From: a virus
Length of the DNA: 22,440 nucleotides
Reading direction: 5' to 3' (one strand)
IMG/VR virus record: IMGVR_UViG_3300021093_000391
Location: 1-22,440 of that record
The notes under the pieces were generated by a model. That model worked only from the letters and a program-made list of their open reading frames with translations. It ran no database searches and had not been told where the DNA came from. Each line of letters begins with the position of its first letter. The stretch's first letter is position 1. Position numbers and translations under genes: made by a program. This document shows positions 7,583 through 16,160 of the stretch, one piece after another.

Positions 7583-7591
7583 AGTATACCA
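7583..7591 (-). promoter_or_regulatory. Extended -10 promoter of head operon (TGGTATACT)
   Basis: TGGTATACT on the minus strand in the 18-nt gap before ATG 7575, with 7 nt between the -10 and the ATG. GGTGG just before the ATG may help ribosome binding, or the mRNA may be leaderless. Confidence 0.4.
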
Positions 7592-7593
7592 TA

Positions 7594-10500
7594 TTATGCT
7601 GGAGTAATAATGTATTCTTGCCAATTAGCGTCTTGATAAATAGATAGGGCATTAGACACTACCTTAAACTCATCACTAAGATCATCAATAATAATTGATC
7701 TTGAACCAGTATAATTTTTATATATTTCTGATGGATTTACTACGTATCTAGAATCTTTTGAACGAATCAATACATTATTCCAGTCGCCTTCATCTTCCCA
7801 TGCCTGCCAACTGGCTTGCTCATTTTCTGTTTCTTGCCAGGTTCTCAAAATAAGTCTTTGTACAACCTGCAAAGATGTTCCTTGATAAAAAGAAATATTA
7901 TTAAACATCATCAAATACTTTAGTGTAATGTTTCCAGCATAATTATCAAAACTTAATGAACTATTAAAAGATACACCAAAAACATACCATTGTTGAATAT
8001 CTAAAACTGGCTGACCTACAAATTTGCCATTAATGTAATATGATAAATCTGTAAATTCTTCTCCAGTTGATCTTAACTTTGAAAAAATTAAACCTCTTTT
8101 TCCAGTAGAAGAATTTGCAACAATGTAAAAATCTAAAGAGTCATCTTTATAATTAATTTCAAATATTTTAACTGGACTTTCTGGAAATGCATAAAGATCA
8201 CACCTAAGAAACATTTGCAAAGCGCTTAAAGAATATTTGGTTACGTTTGATGAAGATACTGGAATAGAAATTCCTCTTTCAGAATCATTAGTACCATTTT
8301 TTAACTCTAAACCAGTTTTTCTAGTTAAATATAAATATGGAGTGTTTTCTTTGTCTATTAAAACTGGATTTTTACCTTTATGGTCTGTATAAAATCCAAC
8401 CTTTTTAAATGGAAAAACATCTATACCAAACTTTGTTCCGATTGGAGTATTTGATGTATAATTTAACGTTCGTCCAGCAAATTCTAACTTTCTTAAAAAT
8501 ATATTCTTTTTTAATATACTTTTAACTTTAAAATTTACAAAATAAATAAAAGACATGTTTTCAATATTTGTTTGTTTATCTGGATATACTAAATAACCAT
8601 CAACAATTTCAAATCTTTTATTAGTCCAACTTGTTGTATTTAAATCTAAAACTCTAGATTGATTTGCTGCAACGTCTGTATAATCTTCATCTGGTTTAGA
8701 ATATCCATTAGCAGTATAATCAAATGCAATATAAGATCGTATTGATGAATTAGATGTAGCATAAGTATTTGATAATGAAGAATTTGTCCAATATGTTTGA
8801 CCAGAACTTGGTGTGTCTGATGGAGATGGATAATCTATATTAAACTGAACATAGTCTAAATCATTTTTTGTATTACCGTTTCCATCTTGTACTTGTGATG
8901 TTAAAACTGATATTGGCAGGTAGTCTCTCCAATACCCTGATGCTGAAATATCTAAAAAGAATTTTCCATATTCTTCAAAGGGTGATAGAGTATAACTTGC
9001 AACATGTGGTAATAAAGAAGAATATGCATTTATACTTGCCGTTCCATTTGCTGCAAAATGATCATCTATTTCTAATGAATTTTTTAATGTTGATATTCCT
9101 AAAGTATATATTTTTCCAGTAAATTTATTTTGATCTAAATCATTTCCAATAAATAACTTTAAAGAAGATGGATTTGATAAAAATTGAGAAAGACCTAAAA
9201 TATTATTACTTAATAGTTTATTAAATTCAATGCCTGCAACAAACTCATGTGCGGGGATTGCTAATGATCCAATAGTTGTTATATTTCCGTTATAACAAAA
9301 AATATAATTTATATTAGCATTGCTGGCAAGTCTTCTAACCTTTATATAGTTATTTGCATCTTGAAATAAACACATTAATGTTTGATCTGTTGCAGAAGTT
9401 GTAAACTCAAACACTCCGTATATTGCATTAATTAAAGATGGAACAAATGCTAAATTATTAAAATAGATCGAAGTATTAATTGAATTCCATGTAGAGTTTG
9501 GATTTAATGAAAAAAACAACTCTCCATCATCTTGAATGGCATAGTTATCAGATTCAAGTTGTAACAATGTTTTAGAACCAAGATTTAAAGTTGGTAAAGA
9601 ATAGTCTGGAACAGTTAATACAGAGTTTGTTGCTTGCAAATTATCAATATCTGCTTGCTCCCATGAAAGATTTAGTGGGTAAGTTTTATTATTGTTATAC
9701 TTTGCAACAGAATAGTCTATTTCTACTGAAGTTCCGCCATAATAACTATCAATAACTTCAGAGGACAGCGGAACACCTTGACCATATAAATAATGAGATT
9801 TTGCAACTAAGGTTGACATTGGATAAGAAAAAATAGAAAAAGAACCTAAAATAATTGGATCTACAACATTATCTTTATAAGAATAAAATCCTAACCAGTC
9901 ATTACTTTTATTATCTTCGCTAAATTCTTCTGGTAAATCTAAATCTTGAGTTACAAAAGAAATTTCACCAACTTCTTCTCCATTTACAATTAGGGTAGCC
10001 AAATCTTTAACTAATCTAATATGAACAAGTAATGGTCTAAACCACTCTCCAACATAATGTGAAACAAAGTTATTTCCTATAACTAAAGTTAAAAATGCAT
10101 TTTCTACATATAACCCATCTGTAGAATTAATTGGTCCAAATATTCTTTTTGGTGTTGTTGCATTTGAATCAATATTAAGCCACATTTCAATTGTATAATT
10201 TTGATTTTTTCCAGACTCATTTAAAAATCCAAAACCTGGAAAAACTATACACGGTTTTGCGTTAATAATAAATTCTGATTGCTTAAAATTAAGCATGCTT
10301 GACCAAGTATAATTGTCTTCCCAGTATTGCCAATCTTGGTTATTTATATTTTCCCAATCCCTCGTTGTTATTATTTCTTCATGCGGAATTAATTCAACAG
10401 ATCCAATCGAACCAAAAACTAATGGTATAGATCCGTGTCTTGCCACTAAATTATTATTTGCAACAATATAATATCCATTGTAATCATTAACTCCATATGC

Positions 10501-11193
10501 ATCTGCAGCAACTGCACCATCAACAGAAATATTAATAGAAGATGGGAGTGTAATTTGTTGCTTGCCTAAAGATTCAGCATGATACTCTTCACATAATTGA
10601 CCCATTGTTAAACCATGCCAACTAAATCTATAGTCTGATGATGAAGATCCTGCTGTGCTTGTTGTTATTTTTATAAGTAAGTCTATGCTTTCGTTTGTAA
10701 CTCCTGCAGGTATGTCAAAAGTTCCAGAAATAAAAAACCATCCCTGTTTTTCTTGTGAATCAAAAATACTTAAATCTTTATATACTGTTGATCCACCAGA
10801 ATATTTGTATCCAATAGAAAGTTTATTCAAATATATGCTTTCTGAATAAACCCAAACACCAATACAAAATGTTTTAAGGTTTACATCAAGATCATCAAAA
10901 CCAACAAAACCTGATGTTTCTAAAACTATTGGTTGAGCCTCATTGGTAATTTCAACAGAAAGAATGTCTTCTTCTGGAAATGGGTATGGAGACATTGTTG
11001 TTAAAACTTCTAAAGATGGAGAATAGGTGTTTACTCCGTTTGTAATTGTCCAATCTTCATACCCAGTAAATAAATCTGATCTTACTGCATCACTAATTAA
11101 ACTAATATAATCTGTATTGTCGTCTAAAGACCATACGGCAAGCGGATGCTCAGAATATATTTTTTCAGAATACAGATTTGATAAAACTGTCAT
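7594..11193 (-). CDS. Large multi-domain lectin-like adhesin / minor tail protein
   Basis: A 1199-aa, Asn/Ser/Tyr-rich, mostly beta protein. Several stretches look like LamG/concanavalin-A-type jelly rolls that bind glycans. The first is about residues 95-195 (FCIGVWVYSESIYLNKLSIG..., GWFFISGTFDIPAG). The clearest is about 330-460 (YTIEMWLNIDSNATTPKRIF..., VHIRLVKDLATLIVNGEEVG). Two likelier-divergent copies lie at about 590-705 and 990-1105 (DFYIVANSSTGKRGLIFSKL..., YYINGKFVG...WYVFGVSF). A Trp-rich motif occurs twice, at 278-311 and 1117-1153. The start LYSEKIYSEHPLAVWSLDD is typical of phage structural proteins of this kind. It probably sits on the virion surface and contacts host polysaccharide. 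It has its own extended -10 element directly at the start codon. No enzyme motif is seen. Confidence 0.7.
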   Translation of the reverse strand: MTVLSNLYSEKIYSEHPLAVWSLDDNTDYISLISDAVRSDLFTGYEDWTITNGVNTYSPSLEVLTTMSPYPFPEEDILSVEITNEAQPIVLETSGFVGFDDLDVNLKTFCIGVWVYSESIYLNKLSIGYKYSGGSTVYKDLSIFDSQEKQGWFFISGTFDIPAGVTNESIDLLIKITTSTAGSSSSDYRFSWHGLTMGQLCEEYHAESLGKQQITLPSSINISVDGAVAADAYGVNDYNGYYIVANNNLVARHGSIPLVFGSIGSVELIPHEEIITTRDWENINNQDWQYWEDNYTWSSMLNFKQSEFIINAKPCIVFPGFGFLNESGKNQNYTIEMWLNIDSNATTPKRIFGPINSTDGLYVENAFLTLVIGNNFVSHYVGEWFRPLLVHIRLVKDLATLIVNGEEVGEISFVTQDLDLPEEFSEDNKSNDWLGFYSYKDNVVDPIILGSFSIFSYPMSTLVAKSHYLYGQGVPLSSEVIDSYYGGTSVEIDYSVAKYNNNKTYPLNLSWEQADIDNLQATNSVLTVPDYSLPTLNLGSKTLLQLESDNYAIQDDGELFFSLNPNSTWNSINTSIYFNNLAFVPSLINAIYGVFEFTTSATDQTLMCLFQDANNYIKVRRLASNANINYIFCYNGNITTIGSLAIPAHEFVAGIEFNKLLSNNILGLSQFLSNPSSLKLFIGNDLDQNKFTGKIYTLGISTLKNSLEIDDHFAANGTASINAYSSLLPHVASYTLSPFEEYGKFFLDISASGYWRDYLPISVLTSQVQDGNGNTKNDLDYVQFNIDYPSPSDTPSSGQTYWTNSSLSNTYATSNSSIRSYIAFDYTANGYSKPDEDYTDVAANQSRVLDLNTTSWTNKRFEIVDGYLVYPDKQTNIENMSFIYFVNFKVKSILKKNIFLRKLEFAGRTLNYTSNTPIGTKFGIDVFPFKKVGFYTDHKGKNPVLIDKENTPYLYLTRKTGLELKNGTNDSERGISIPVSSSNVTKYSLSALQMFLRCDLYAFPESPVKIFEINYKDDSLDFYIVANSSTGKRGLIFSKLRSTGEEFTDLSYYINGKFVGQPVLDIQQWYVFGVSFNSSLSFDNYAGNITLKYLMMFNNISFYQGTSLQVVQRLILRTWQETENEQASWQAWEDEGDWNNVLIRSKDSRYVVNPSEIYKNYTGSRSIIIDDLSDEFKVVSNALSIYQDANWQEYIITPA
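7735..7845 (-). repeat. C-terminal copy of Trp-rich motif in the adhesin
   Basis: Encodes residues 1117-1153, containing RTWQETENEQASWQAWEDEG and then DW, VL and YVVN. It aligns with the copy at 10261-10362: R-x-W, about nine residues, W-Q-x-W-E-D, a third W, then a hydrophobic pair, and a final hydrophobic strand ending in Asn. Confidence 0.6.
10261..10362 (-). repeat. N-terminal copy of Trp-rich motif in the adhesin
   Basis: Encodes residues 278-311, containing RDWENINNQDWQYWEDNYTW and then ML and EFIIN. It directly precedes the clearest jelly-roll domain of the protein, so it may be a linker or docking strand. Confidence 0.6.
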
Positions 11194-11202
11194 AGTACCC
11201 TA

Positions 11203-11211
11203 ATTATATCA
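11203..11211 (-). promoter_or_regulatory. Extended -10 promoter overlapping the nrdJ stop codon (TGATATAAT)
   Basis: On the minus strand the nrdJ stop codon TGA supplies the TG of TGATATAAT, and 9 nt separate the -10 from the ATG at 11193. AGGG lies 4 nt before the ATG and may act as a short ribosome-binding site. The transcript leader would be 1-3 nt. No -35 is seen. Confidence 0.45.
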
Positions 11212-13242
11212 GGAACCAGTTTTAATTTCACAATAATCTGTTGTACAGTACATTTCTCCAACAGAATCTAAATTTTGTACCCCATCATAAATTGCTGACC
11301 AATCAATTTTTGCAATTTTGCCAACATAATCGTCATATTCTTGTTGAGAAATCTGTTGATATGGTTGCTGAGGATATATCATATTGCCCATTGGAAGAAA
11401 CGAAACAGCCTTTAACTGCCCCTCATACATATGTAGTGCTGGAGCAATATGTTTAGTTTCTGACTCTTTGTCAAATGATAATGTTACAGAAACGCCATTA
11501 TCAGACCAATACTTTTGTGTTGTTGCAGCAAGACCAATCTTTTCAAACAAAGTTACATCTTTTTCTGATCTTGGATGACCAGAATGAACTGGGAAATAAA
11601 CAACTGTTGTGTTGGCAGAAACTAAATCTTCTTCGATTTTATATCCCGCTGCTTTAAATAAATGAATCATTGGATCTTGATCACTAAATCTAATTGCACG
11701 AAGGAAATATTCTCCCCCTACTGGCCAATGAACTCCTGGAGATGCTCCTGAAAGAAGTGATACTGAACCAGAAGGCTTTACCGTTGTTACACGAATTGAC
11801 TCACGAACACACAACCATTCTGAATATTGTTTATCGTATTTACGAATTGTTTGATATCCTTCATCCATCCAATCACGAGTTGCTGGAAGGCCATGCGTAT
11901 CAGCAAATGATGCAATACCAGTAAGTGATGTACCAATACGGCGATTTCGTTGCATAATACCATTTGTAATTTGCCAATGTGTAGGAACAAGCGTTACAGT
12001 TTTACCATACAAATAAGCAAACTTTAATGTACGCAAAAAGTCTTCTTTGCTGTCGTGACGATTAAGGTGTACTTCTACAAGAGTACAAAGTTCATAGGAC
12101 TCTAATGGCTGCTCAGCACATGGATTAAAACCCATAACTCTATAATCTTTACTATCTGCTGGATCTGCAAGACGACCAAAATTACGAGCAACATCAAGCC
12201 AAATAAATCCTGGCTCTCCATTGTTAGAAATTAAATCTACATAATCTTCATATTTTGTTCCTATGTTTGCTGAAATAGAATTATTACTCATCCATGCCCA
12301 GCCTGGACTGTCTGAATCAAACGAATTTCTTTCTGGAAATACTTCTGAATTTTTTAAATTAATAAAATTATTATCTCCTGCAGAGCCTAATGCCAAAGTT
12401 GCAGAGCGTCTAACATTACCAGAAACAACACAGGTTCCAATAAGATTAACAATATCTACAATAGCCCTTGAATCAAGTGTCTCACCGACCCTAGAACCGA
12501 TTACTTTACGAAGTCTGTTGTGAAGGTCAATCAATGGCTGTGGACCGCTTGAAACGCCTCCAAAGCCTTTAATTGGTGCTCCTGCGGGACGTATCAAGGA
12601 GTAATCAAACTCTTGAATGTTTTGATTTTGTCTTAACATAGAATTAAGCAATATTCTTGTTGATTCTACCCATCCTTCACGAGTATCTGGAATTTGATAA
12701 ATTACGATAGGCTCAGTTGGTGCATAAATTGGCATTTCTTTATCTTGACCAACAGTATCAAACCCAACACCAACACCTAACATTAATGCATCCATAACCC
12801 AAGCAAAAAGCGCACCTGGATCGTTTCTATCAATATCACGAGTAGATACCATTGCACAATTTTGAAGAGCAGCAGAGTTTCGTTTCTCCATAGTCATTGG
12901 AGTTCCAAATGCCCATAGGCCTCTTCCTGGTGGAGTCCATTTTAAATTAAACATACGATCAAACGCTTCTTGTGCTGATTTTTGTGCTTTATAATCATTC
13001 CAAGGCAGTCTGTTTTCCTTTGCGTGATTCTTTTGTACGGAATACATGCCTTCGATTACTCTTTTGCAAACCTCATGCCATCTTTCCTTAGTTCCGTCTT
13101 CTTTAACGCGGGAGTAAGTACGAATAAAAGTAATCTCTCCTAACGAGTTAAGCCCAGCATCCTTGAAGCCAAACGGAGGCTCTATTTCTGCATATTTTGT
13201 AACAAAGTCATCGGAAAGTCGAAAAGAAAAAACATCTGACAT
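11209..13242 (-). CDS. nrdJ: Adenosylcobalamin-dependent (class II) ribonucleoside-triphosphate reductase
   Basis: A 677-aa enzyme that reduces ribonucleotides to deoxyribonucleotides using a thiyl radical generated from coenzyme B12, supplying dNTPs for phage DNA synthesis. The residues known from the Lactobacillus leichmannii monomeric enzyme are all present. C129 (in ALQNCAMVS) and C386 (in ELCTLVEV) are the active-site disulfide pair. C375 in FNPCAEQPLESYE is the thiyl cysteine, with N373 and E377 as partners. The C-terminal shuttle pair C666/C671 has the expected CX4C spacing. The 11-residue step from C375 to C386 matches the 408-to-419 step of the reference. PPGRGLWAFGTP and TVKPSGSVSLLSGASPG are further family signatures. 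The gene looks intact and has its own promoter and AGGAG ribosome-binding site. No cobalamin riboswitch fits the short upstream gap. Confidence 0.95.
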   Translation of the reverse strand: MSDVFSFRLSDDFVTKYAEIEPPFGFKDAGLNSLGEITFIRTYSRVKEDGTKERWHEVCKRVIEGMYSVQKNHAKENRLPWNDYKAQKSAQEAFDRMFNLKWTPPGRGLWAFGTPMTMEKRNSAALQNCAMVSTRDIDRNDPGALFAWVMDALMLGVGVGFDTVGQDKEMPIYAPTEPIVIYQIPDTREGWVESTRILLNSMLRQNQNIQEFDYSLIRPAGAPIKGFGGVSSGPQPLIDLHNRLRKVIGSRVGETLDSRAIVDIVNLIGTCVVSGNVRRSATLALGSAGDNNFINLKNSEVFPERNSFDSDSPGWAWMSNNSISANIGTKYEDYVDLISNNGEPGFIWLDVARNFGRLADPADSKDYRVMGFNPCAEQPLESYELCTLVEVHLNRHDSKEDFLRTLKFAYLYGKTVTLVPTHWQITNGIMQRNRRIGTSLTGIASFADTHGLPATRDWMDEGYQTIRKYDKQYSEWLCVRESIRVTTVKPSGSVSLLSGASPGVHWPVGGEYFLRAIRFSDQDPMIHLFKAAGYKIEEDLVSANTTVVYFPVHSGHPRSEKDVTLFEKIGLAATTQKYWSDNGVSVTLSFDKESETKHIAPALHMYEGQLKAVSFLPMGNMIYPQQPYQQISQQEYDDYVGKIAKIDWSAIYDGVQNLDSVGEMYCTTDYCEIKTGS

Positions 13243-13284
13243 AATAATAAATCTCCTAATTAAATGAATTTTATATAATGGTTA

Positions 13285-13313
13285 ATTGTAGCAGAGTTTT
13301 TAGTTTTTGTAAA
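13285..13313 (-). promoter_or_regulatory. nrdJ promoter: TTTACA-17-TACAAT with extended -10
   Basis: On the minus strand TTTACA at 13313-13308, a 17-nt spacer ending in TGC, and TACAAT at 13290-13285. This is the best complete sigma70-type promoter in the window. A start site near 13278 would leave a leader of about 35 nt containing AGGAG 9 nt before the ATG at 13242. Confidence 0.7.
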
Positions 13314-13343
13314 CTCTCTATCTGTAGATTAGGTAGAGTTTTT
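13311..13343. other. Inverted repeat in the gap before nrdJ, overlapping the -35
   Basis: AAACTCT and AGAGTTT arms flank an imperfect inner palindrome (ATCT/AGAT), making a long imperfect hairpin. Read on the plus strand it is followed by five T residues, like a terminator pointing away from all known genes. Read on the minus strand only TTT follows. The arm overlaps the -35 hexamer of the nrdJ promoter, so it could be an operator, or a weak terminator for the unit ending at 13356. The rest of the 113-nt gap (13243-13355) holds the promoter and ribosome-binding site only. Confidence 0.4.
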
Positions 13344-13355
13344 ATATAAACAAAA

Positions 13356-13832
13356 CTATGAATTTAAATTATATTCTATGCCAAGATCATTTAAAAATCT
13401 TTCTGGATTAAATCTCCAATTATCTTTAGCAAAAACAGTCATTATATCAATACACAATTTATTATAAACCTTTTTATCTATAGAATCTTTTACTCCAAAA
13501 AGTATTTTTTGAATATCATAATAGTCTTTTCTAACAAAAGTACATTCTCCAGCCTGATCTCTTTTTAATATTTTTTGATTTACTATTCCTGAAGGTTCAT
13601 ATAAAGTTACAGTTAAAAAATTTTTTGCAAAACCCCAGTCAGTATATTTATTGTATGCGCTAGAAGCATCAATAGCATTGCTGTAATATAAAATACTTCT
13701 TGCTGGTTCTTCACCATCTCTTGCAATAGTTAACATGTAAACATTTTGTGTTTTTTCATTAACGCGTTTTACATAGTCATCTACTAAAATTTTATGGTCT
13801 GGTTTTAATTCTGATTTGATGTTTGTCAACAT
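13356..13832 (-). CDS. Protein of unknown function, last gene of oxygenase operon
   Basis: A 158-aa protein that I do not recognise. It has an N-terminal strand/helix region (KILVDDYVKRVNEKTQNVYM, ARDGEEPARSILYYSNAIDA), then YTDWGFAKNFLTVTLYEPSG, QKILKRDQAGECTFVRKDYY, and a helical C-terminus ending NPERFLNDLGIEYNLNS. There are two cysteines, far apart, with no obvious metal site and no signal peptide. It begins 5 nt after the last oxygenase gene and is followed by the nrdJ promoter, so it belongs to the oxygenase transcript rather than to nrdJ. Its single domain and lack of low complexity suggest an intracellular factor. Confidence 0.6.
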   Translation of the reverse strand: MLTNIKSELKPDHKILVDDYVKRVNEKTQNVYMLTIARDGEEPARSILYYSNAIDASSAYNKYTDWGFAKNFLTVTLYEPSGIVNQKILKRDQAGECTFVRKDYYDIQKILFGVKDSIDKKVYNKLCIDIMTVFAKDNWRFNPERFLNDLGIEYNLNS

Positions 13833-13837
13833 AATAA

Positions 13838-14539
13838 CTACATCATACTAGATTTATTGAATTCCATATTGTTATGAATCCAATGTCCTGGAACCATGTA
13901 TTTTACACCACTTTTAACTAAGTGTGCTGTGTGATGATATGGTGCTGACGAAGGAAATATAATAATACTTCCTTTTGTTGGTTTAACTCCAAAATCAATT
14001 GTTTTATCCTGAAATGCTTTTTCATAATCTAAATCTGGATTTTGTTTTTGCAAAATACCATCATAATCAGACATAGTAAAAGATATTTCTCCACCTTCAC
14101 AGTCATCATTTAAATACATAACTAAAGAATATCTCAATGTTTTATCACCATCTAGTTGATCAAAATGTGGTCCCATTCCCATTCCAGTATTATATATTTT
14201 TATATTAAATGATGGAAATAAATTTGGTTCATCATAATCGTTTTGACTTACGGCATAATCTTTACAAACATCATATAAAGATTTTGTAATTAAATCATAA
14301 ATAAATTGCATTTTTTCTTTATATGGATCTTCCATATTATTAATTGATGCCAAATCAAATGATTTTGTTTTTCCATAAATAAAATCTTTGTTGTTTGAAG
14401 AAGTCCAAACATCCCATGATTCTTTATTGTTGTTTTTATCCAGTTCTTCTATTTCTGCAAGAGTTGACATAAGTTTATCTAAGTTTTCAATTGCATCTTC
14501 ATAATAATAAACCTTTTCTTCTAAAATATGCTTCTTCAT
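13838..14539 (-). CDS. 2OG-Fe(II) oxygenase, prolyl-4-hydroxylase type (copy 6)
   Basis: A 233-aa dioxygenase expected to use O2, 2-oxoglutarate and Fe(II) to hydroxylate a substrate that is not known. The iron ligands are H125-F-D127 in GMGPHFDQLDGD and H203 in PYHHTAHLVKSGVKY, with K213 ten residues on as the 2OG-binding base. The signature YLNDDCEGGEISF (142-154) matches the five sister genes. It differs from them by an insert at about 155-180 (MSDYDGILQKQNPDLDYEKA) between the strands of the double-stranded beta-helix. The start overlaps the upstream stop by 4 nt, with AGGAG 8 nt upstream. The exact choice of H203 over H202 or H206 rests on the +10 spacing. Confidence 0.85.
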   Translation of the reverse strand: MKKHILEEKVYYYEDAIENLDKLMSTLAEIEELDKNNNKESWDVWTSSNNKDFIYGKTKSFDLASINNMEDPYKEKMQFIYDLITKSLYDVCKDYAVSQNDYDEPNLFPSFNIKIYNTGMGMGPHFDQLDGDKTLRYSLVMYLNDDCEGGEISFTMSDYDGILQKQNPDLDYEKAFQDKTIDFGVKPTKGSIIIFPSSAPYHHTAHLVKSGVKYMVPGHWIHNNMEFNKSSMM

Positions 14540-15288
14540 TTGTCTAACTCCTCAATTCTATACTTATTTCCTTTTTGGTCTAACTTGTAACCTTCTTTAA
14601 TCATATCTTGCCATTCTGCTTTTTCTTTTGCTTGATATTCTCTAACCTTTTTGATTTCTTCTTCCCACTGTTTTCTTAACTCTTCTGGATAATCTGACTC
14701 TTCTCTGTCATCCCAAAAAGACCCTAAAGTATATCTAACACCTTTTGTGATAAGAGTAACCTCATGCATATTTTCAAAACCTCCAGCAAACGCAGCCAAA
14801 AGACCAGTTTTTGGTTTTACAGAAATATTATTCTTTGTAAAATTTAATACACCACCATCAAAATCTTCATTTAAATAAATGAAAGCAGCATATCTACTTC
14901 TTTCAAATGCTGATGGATTTCCTTGTTCATCAGTGTTGTCTGAATGTGCTCTTGCAAAAGCACCTGGCTCCCATTTTTGTGTATGATATCCAATTTGAAC
15001 AACAGATTGTGGATCTATGTCTTCAATTGAGGCGACTGCTTCTATAATTTTATTTTTTACATCTGAAAAAAACGTTGGTGATAATCCAAACTCTTCTAGC
15101 GCTGGATCATTATCTTGAGGCAAAACAGATGAATATGATTCATAAAAAGAAATTGGTGTCCAAGATATTGTATTATTTTCAACTGTTTTTTCTAAAACTT
15201 TAATAACCGCAGCAGATTCCTCTTCTGTTAAAAAATTTTTATATACAACTATATCTTTTGACAGTCTTTCTTTGTTATCTAAATTCAT
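14536..15288 (-). CDS. 2OG-Fe(II) oxygenase, prolyl-4-hydroxylase type (copy 5)
   Basis: A 250-aa dioxygenase. Iron ligands H115-S-D117 (FARAHSDNTDEQ) and H175 (ENMHEVTLITKGVRY) with R185 at +10. The common signature appears as YLNEDFDGGVLNF, with Val replacing the usual Glu after GG, the only such change among the six. The last 55 residues are a charged Lys/Glu-rich helix (PEELRKQWEEEIKKVREYQA and on) that the sisters lack and that may mediate oligomerisation or partner binding. It overlaps its neighbours by 4 nt on both sides, so it is co-translated within the second oxygenase operon. The substrate is unknown. Confidence 0.87.
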   Translation of the reverse strand: MNLDNKERLSKDIVVYKNFLTEEESAAVIKVLEKTVENNTISWTPISFYESYSSVLPQDNDPALEEFGLSPTFFSDVKNKIIEAVASIEDIDPQSVVQIGYHTQKWEPGAFARAHSDNTDEQGNPSAFERSRYAAFIYLNEDFDGGVLNFTKNNISVKPKTGLLAAFAGGFENMHEVTLITKGVRYTLGSFWDDREESDYPEELRKQWEEEIKKVREYQAKEKAEWQDMIKEGYKLDQKGNKYRIEELDK

Positions 15289-16160
15289 TTTATTCTTACC
15301 CCATCTATAACTTTATTTTTTTGTGGATTTTTTTGTCTAAACTCTTCCATTATATCATCCTGCATTGATGCCCAAACATCTTTTCCAAACTTTGTTTCAT
15401 TTTCAAACCACTCATTATCTCCCTCTTCATATTTTACTAAATACATTCTAGAAAGATACTTATGTCCATTTTTTGCAGGAAGAACTCCATGCAAATATAC
15501 ATCTCCATCTTTTCTTAAAACATCTGGATGACCAGATGGGAAAACTAATATATCGCCAATTTCTGGTTTATACATATATAGTTCTTTTCCTATTGCAAAA
15601 TCAATTTCTCCACCATCGTAGTCATCATTAAAATATGTAAGAACGGTTATTGCAAACTTATAACCTGGACTTACAATAGGCTCTCTAATAAAATCAGAAT
15701 GATATGACATAGCCAGAGGAATATCTAAAATAACTTTAGAATAGTCATGATATCTTACAATTGATGGACCATACAACTTCCACCTTGGAACAGTTTGGCC
15801 ATGCATATCAACAACAGTTTCATTAAAATCAACATTAACGCCAGTGCGTGATATGTAATCTTTTATAACAAAATTAAAGTTATTAATTAATTCTACAACA
15901 ACAGTTTTTTGATTATTTTCTTTTTCTGTTGACACATTTACATTATCAAGAAATTCAACATTAAGACTTGAATCTAATAAAGTTGGATTTAAATACTCTC
16001 CAAACCTTGACCATTGTGACCAGTAATTAAAAAATCTATCTGGATCTTCATTAGTAGATTCTTTTAATGCTTCATAATTTTTATTTGCATCTTTAAATAA
16101 ATTTTTATAAACAATAATGTTTGGATACAATTCAATTAAATCTTTATATAATTCTGTCAT
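15285..16160 (-). CDS. 2OG-Fe(II) oxygenase, prolyl-4-hydroxylase type (copy 4)
   Basis: At 291 aa it is the longest of the six. Iron ligands H154-S-D156 (MSYHSDFIRE) and H224 (VYLHGVLPAKNGHKY) with K234 at +10. The signature is YFNDDYDGGEIDF, followed by YKPEIGDILVFPSGHPDVL. Residues 110-150 (VDMHGQTVPRWKLYGPSIVR and on) add a segment before the first ligand. The C-terminal 50 residues are charged (DDIMEEFRQKNPQKNK). Overlaps of 4 nt (ATGA) join it to both neighbours. The broad shape resembles phage P4Hc-like proteins. The substrate could be protein, nucleotide or lipid; nothing in the sequence decides. Confidence 0.87.
   Translation of the reverse strand: MTELYKDLIELYPNIIVYKNLFKDANKNYEALKESTNEDPDRFFNYWSQWSRFGEYLNPTLLDSSLNVEFLDNVNVSTEKENNQKTVVVELINNFNFVIKDYISRTGVNVDFNETVVDMHGQTVPRWKLYGPSIVRYHDYSKVILDIPLAMSYHSDFIREPIVSPGYKFAITVLTYFNDDYDGGEIDFAIGKELYMYKPEIGDILVFPSGHPDVLRKDGDVYLHGVLPAKNGHKYLSRMYLVKYEEGDNEWFENETKFGKDVWASMQDDIMEEFRQKNPQKNKVIDGVRIK

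Noticed and set aside
13243-13355. Possible cobalamin riboswitch before the B12-dependent reductase
   Set aside because: The gap is 113 nt and is filled by a promoter, a hairpin and a ribosome-binding site. No B12-box-like sequence is seen, and the predicted leader is only about 35 nt.
13441-13449. TGATATAAT inside the 158-aa gene
   Set aside because: It matches the promoter element but lies mid-gene with no start codon near it in the right position. Treated as chance, as is the same motif at 15349-15357.
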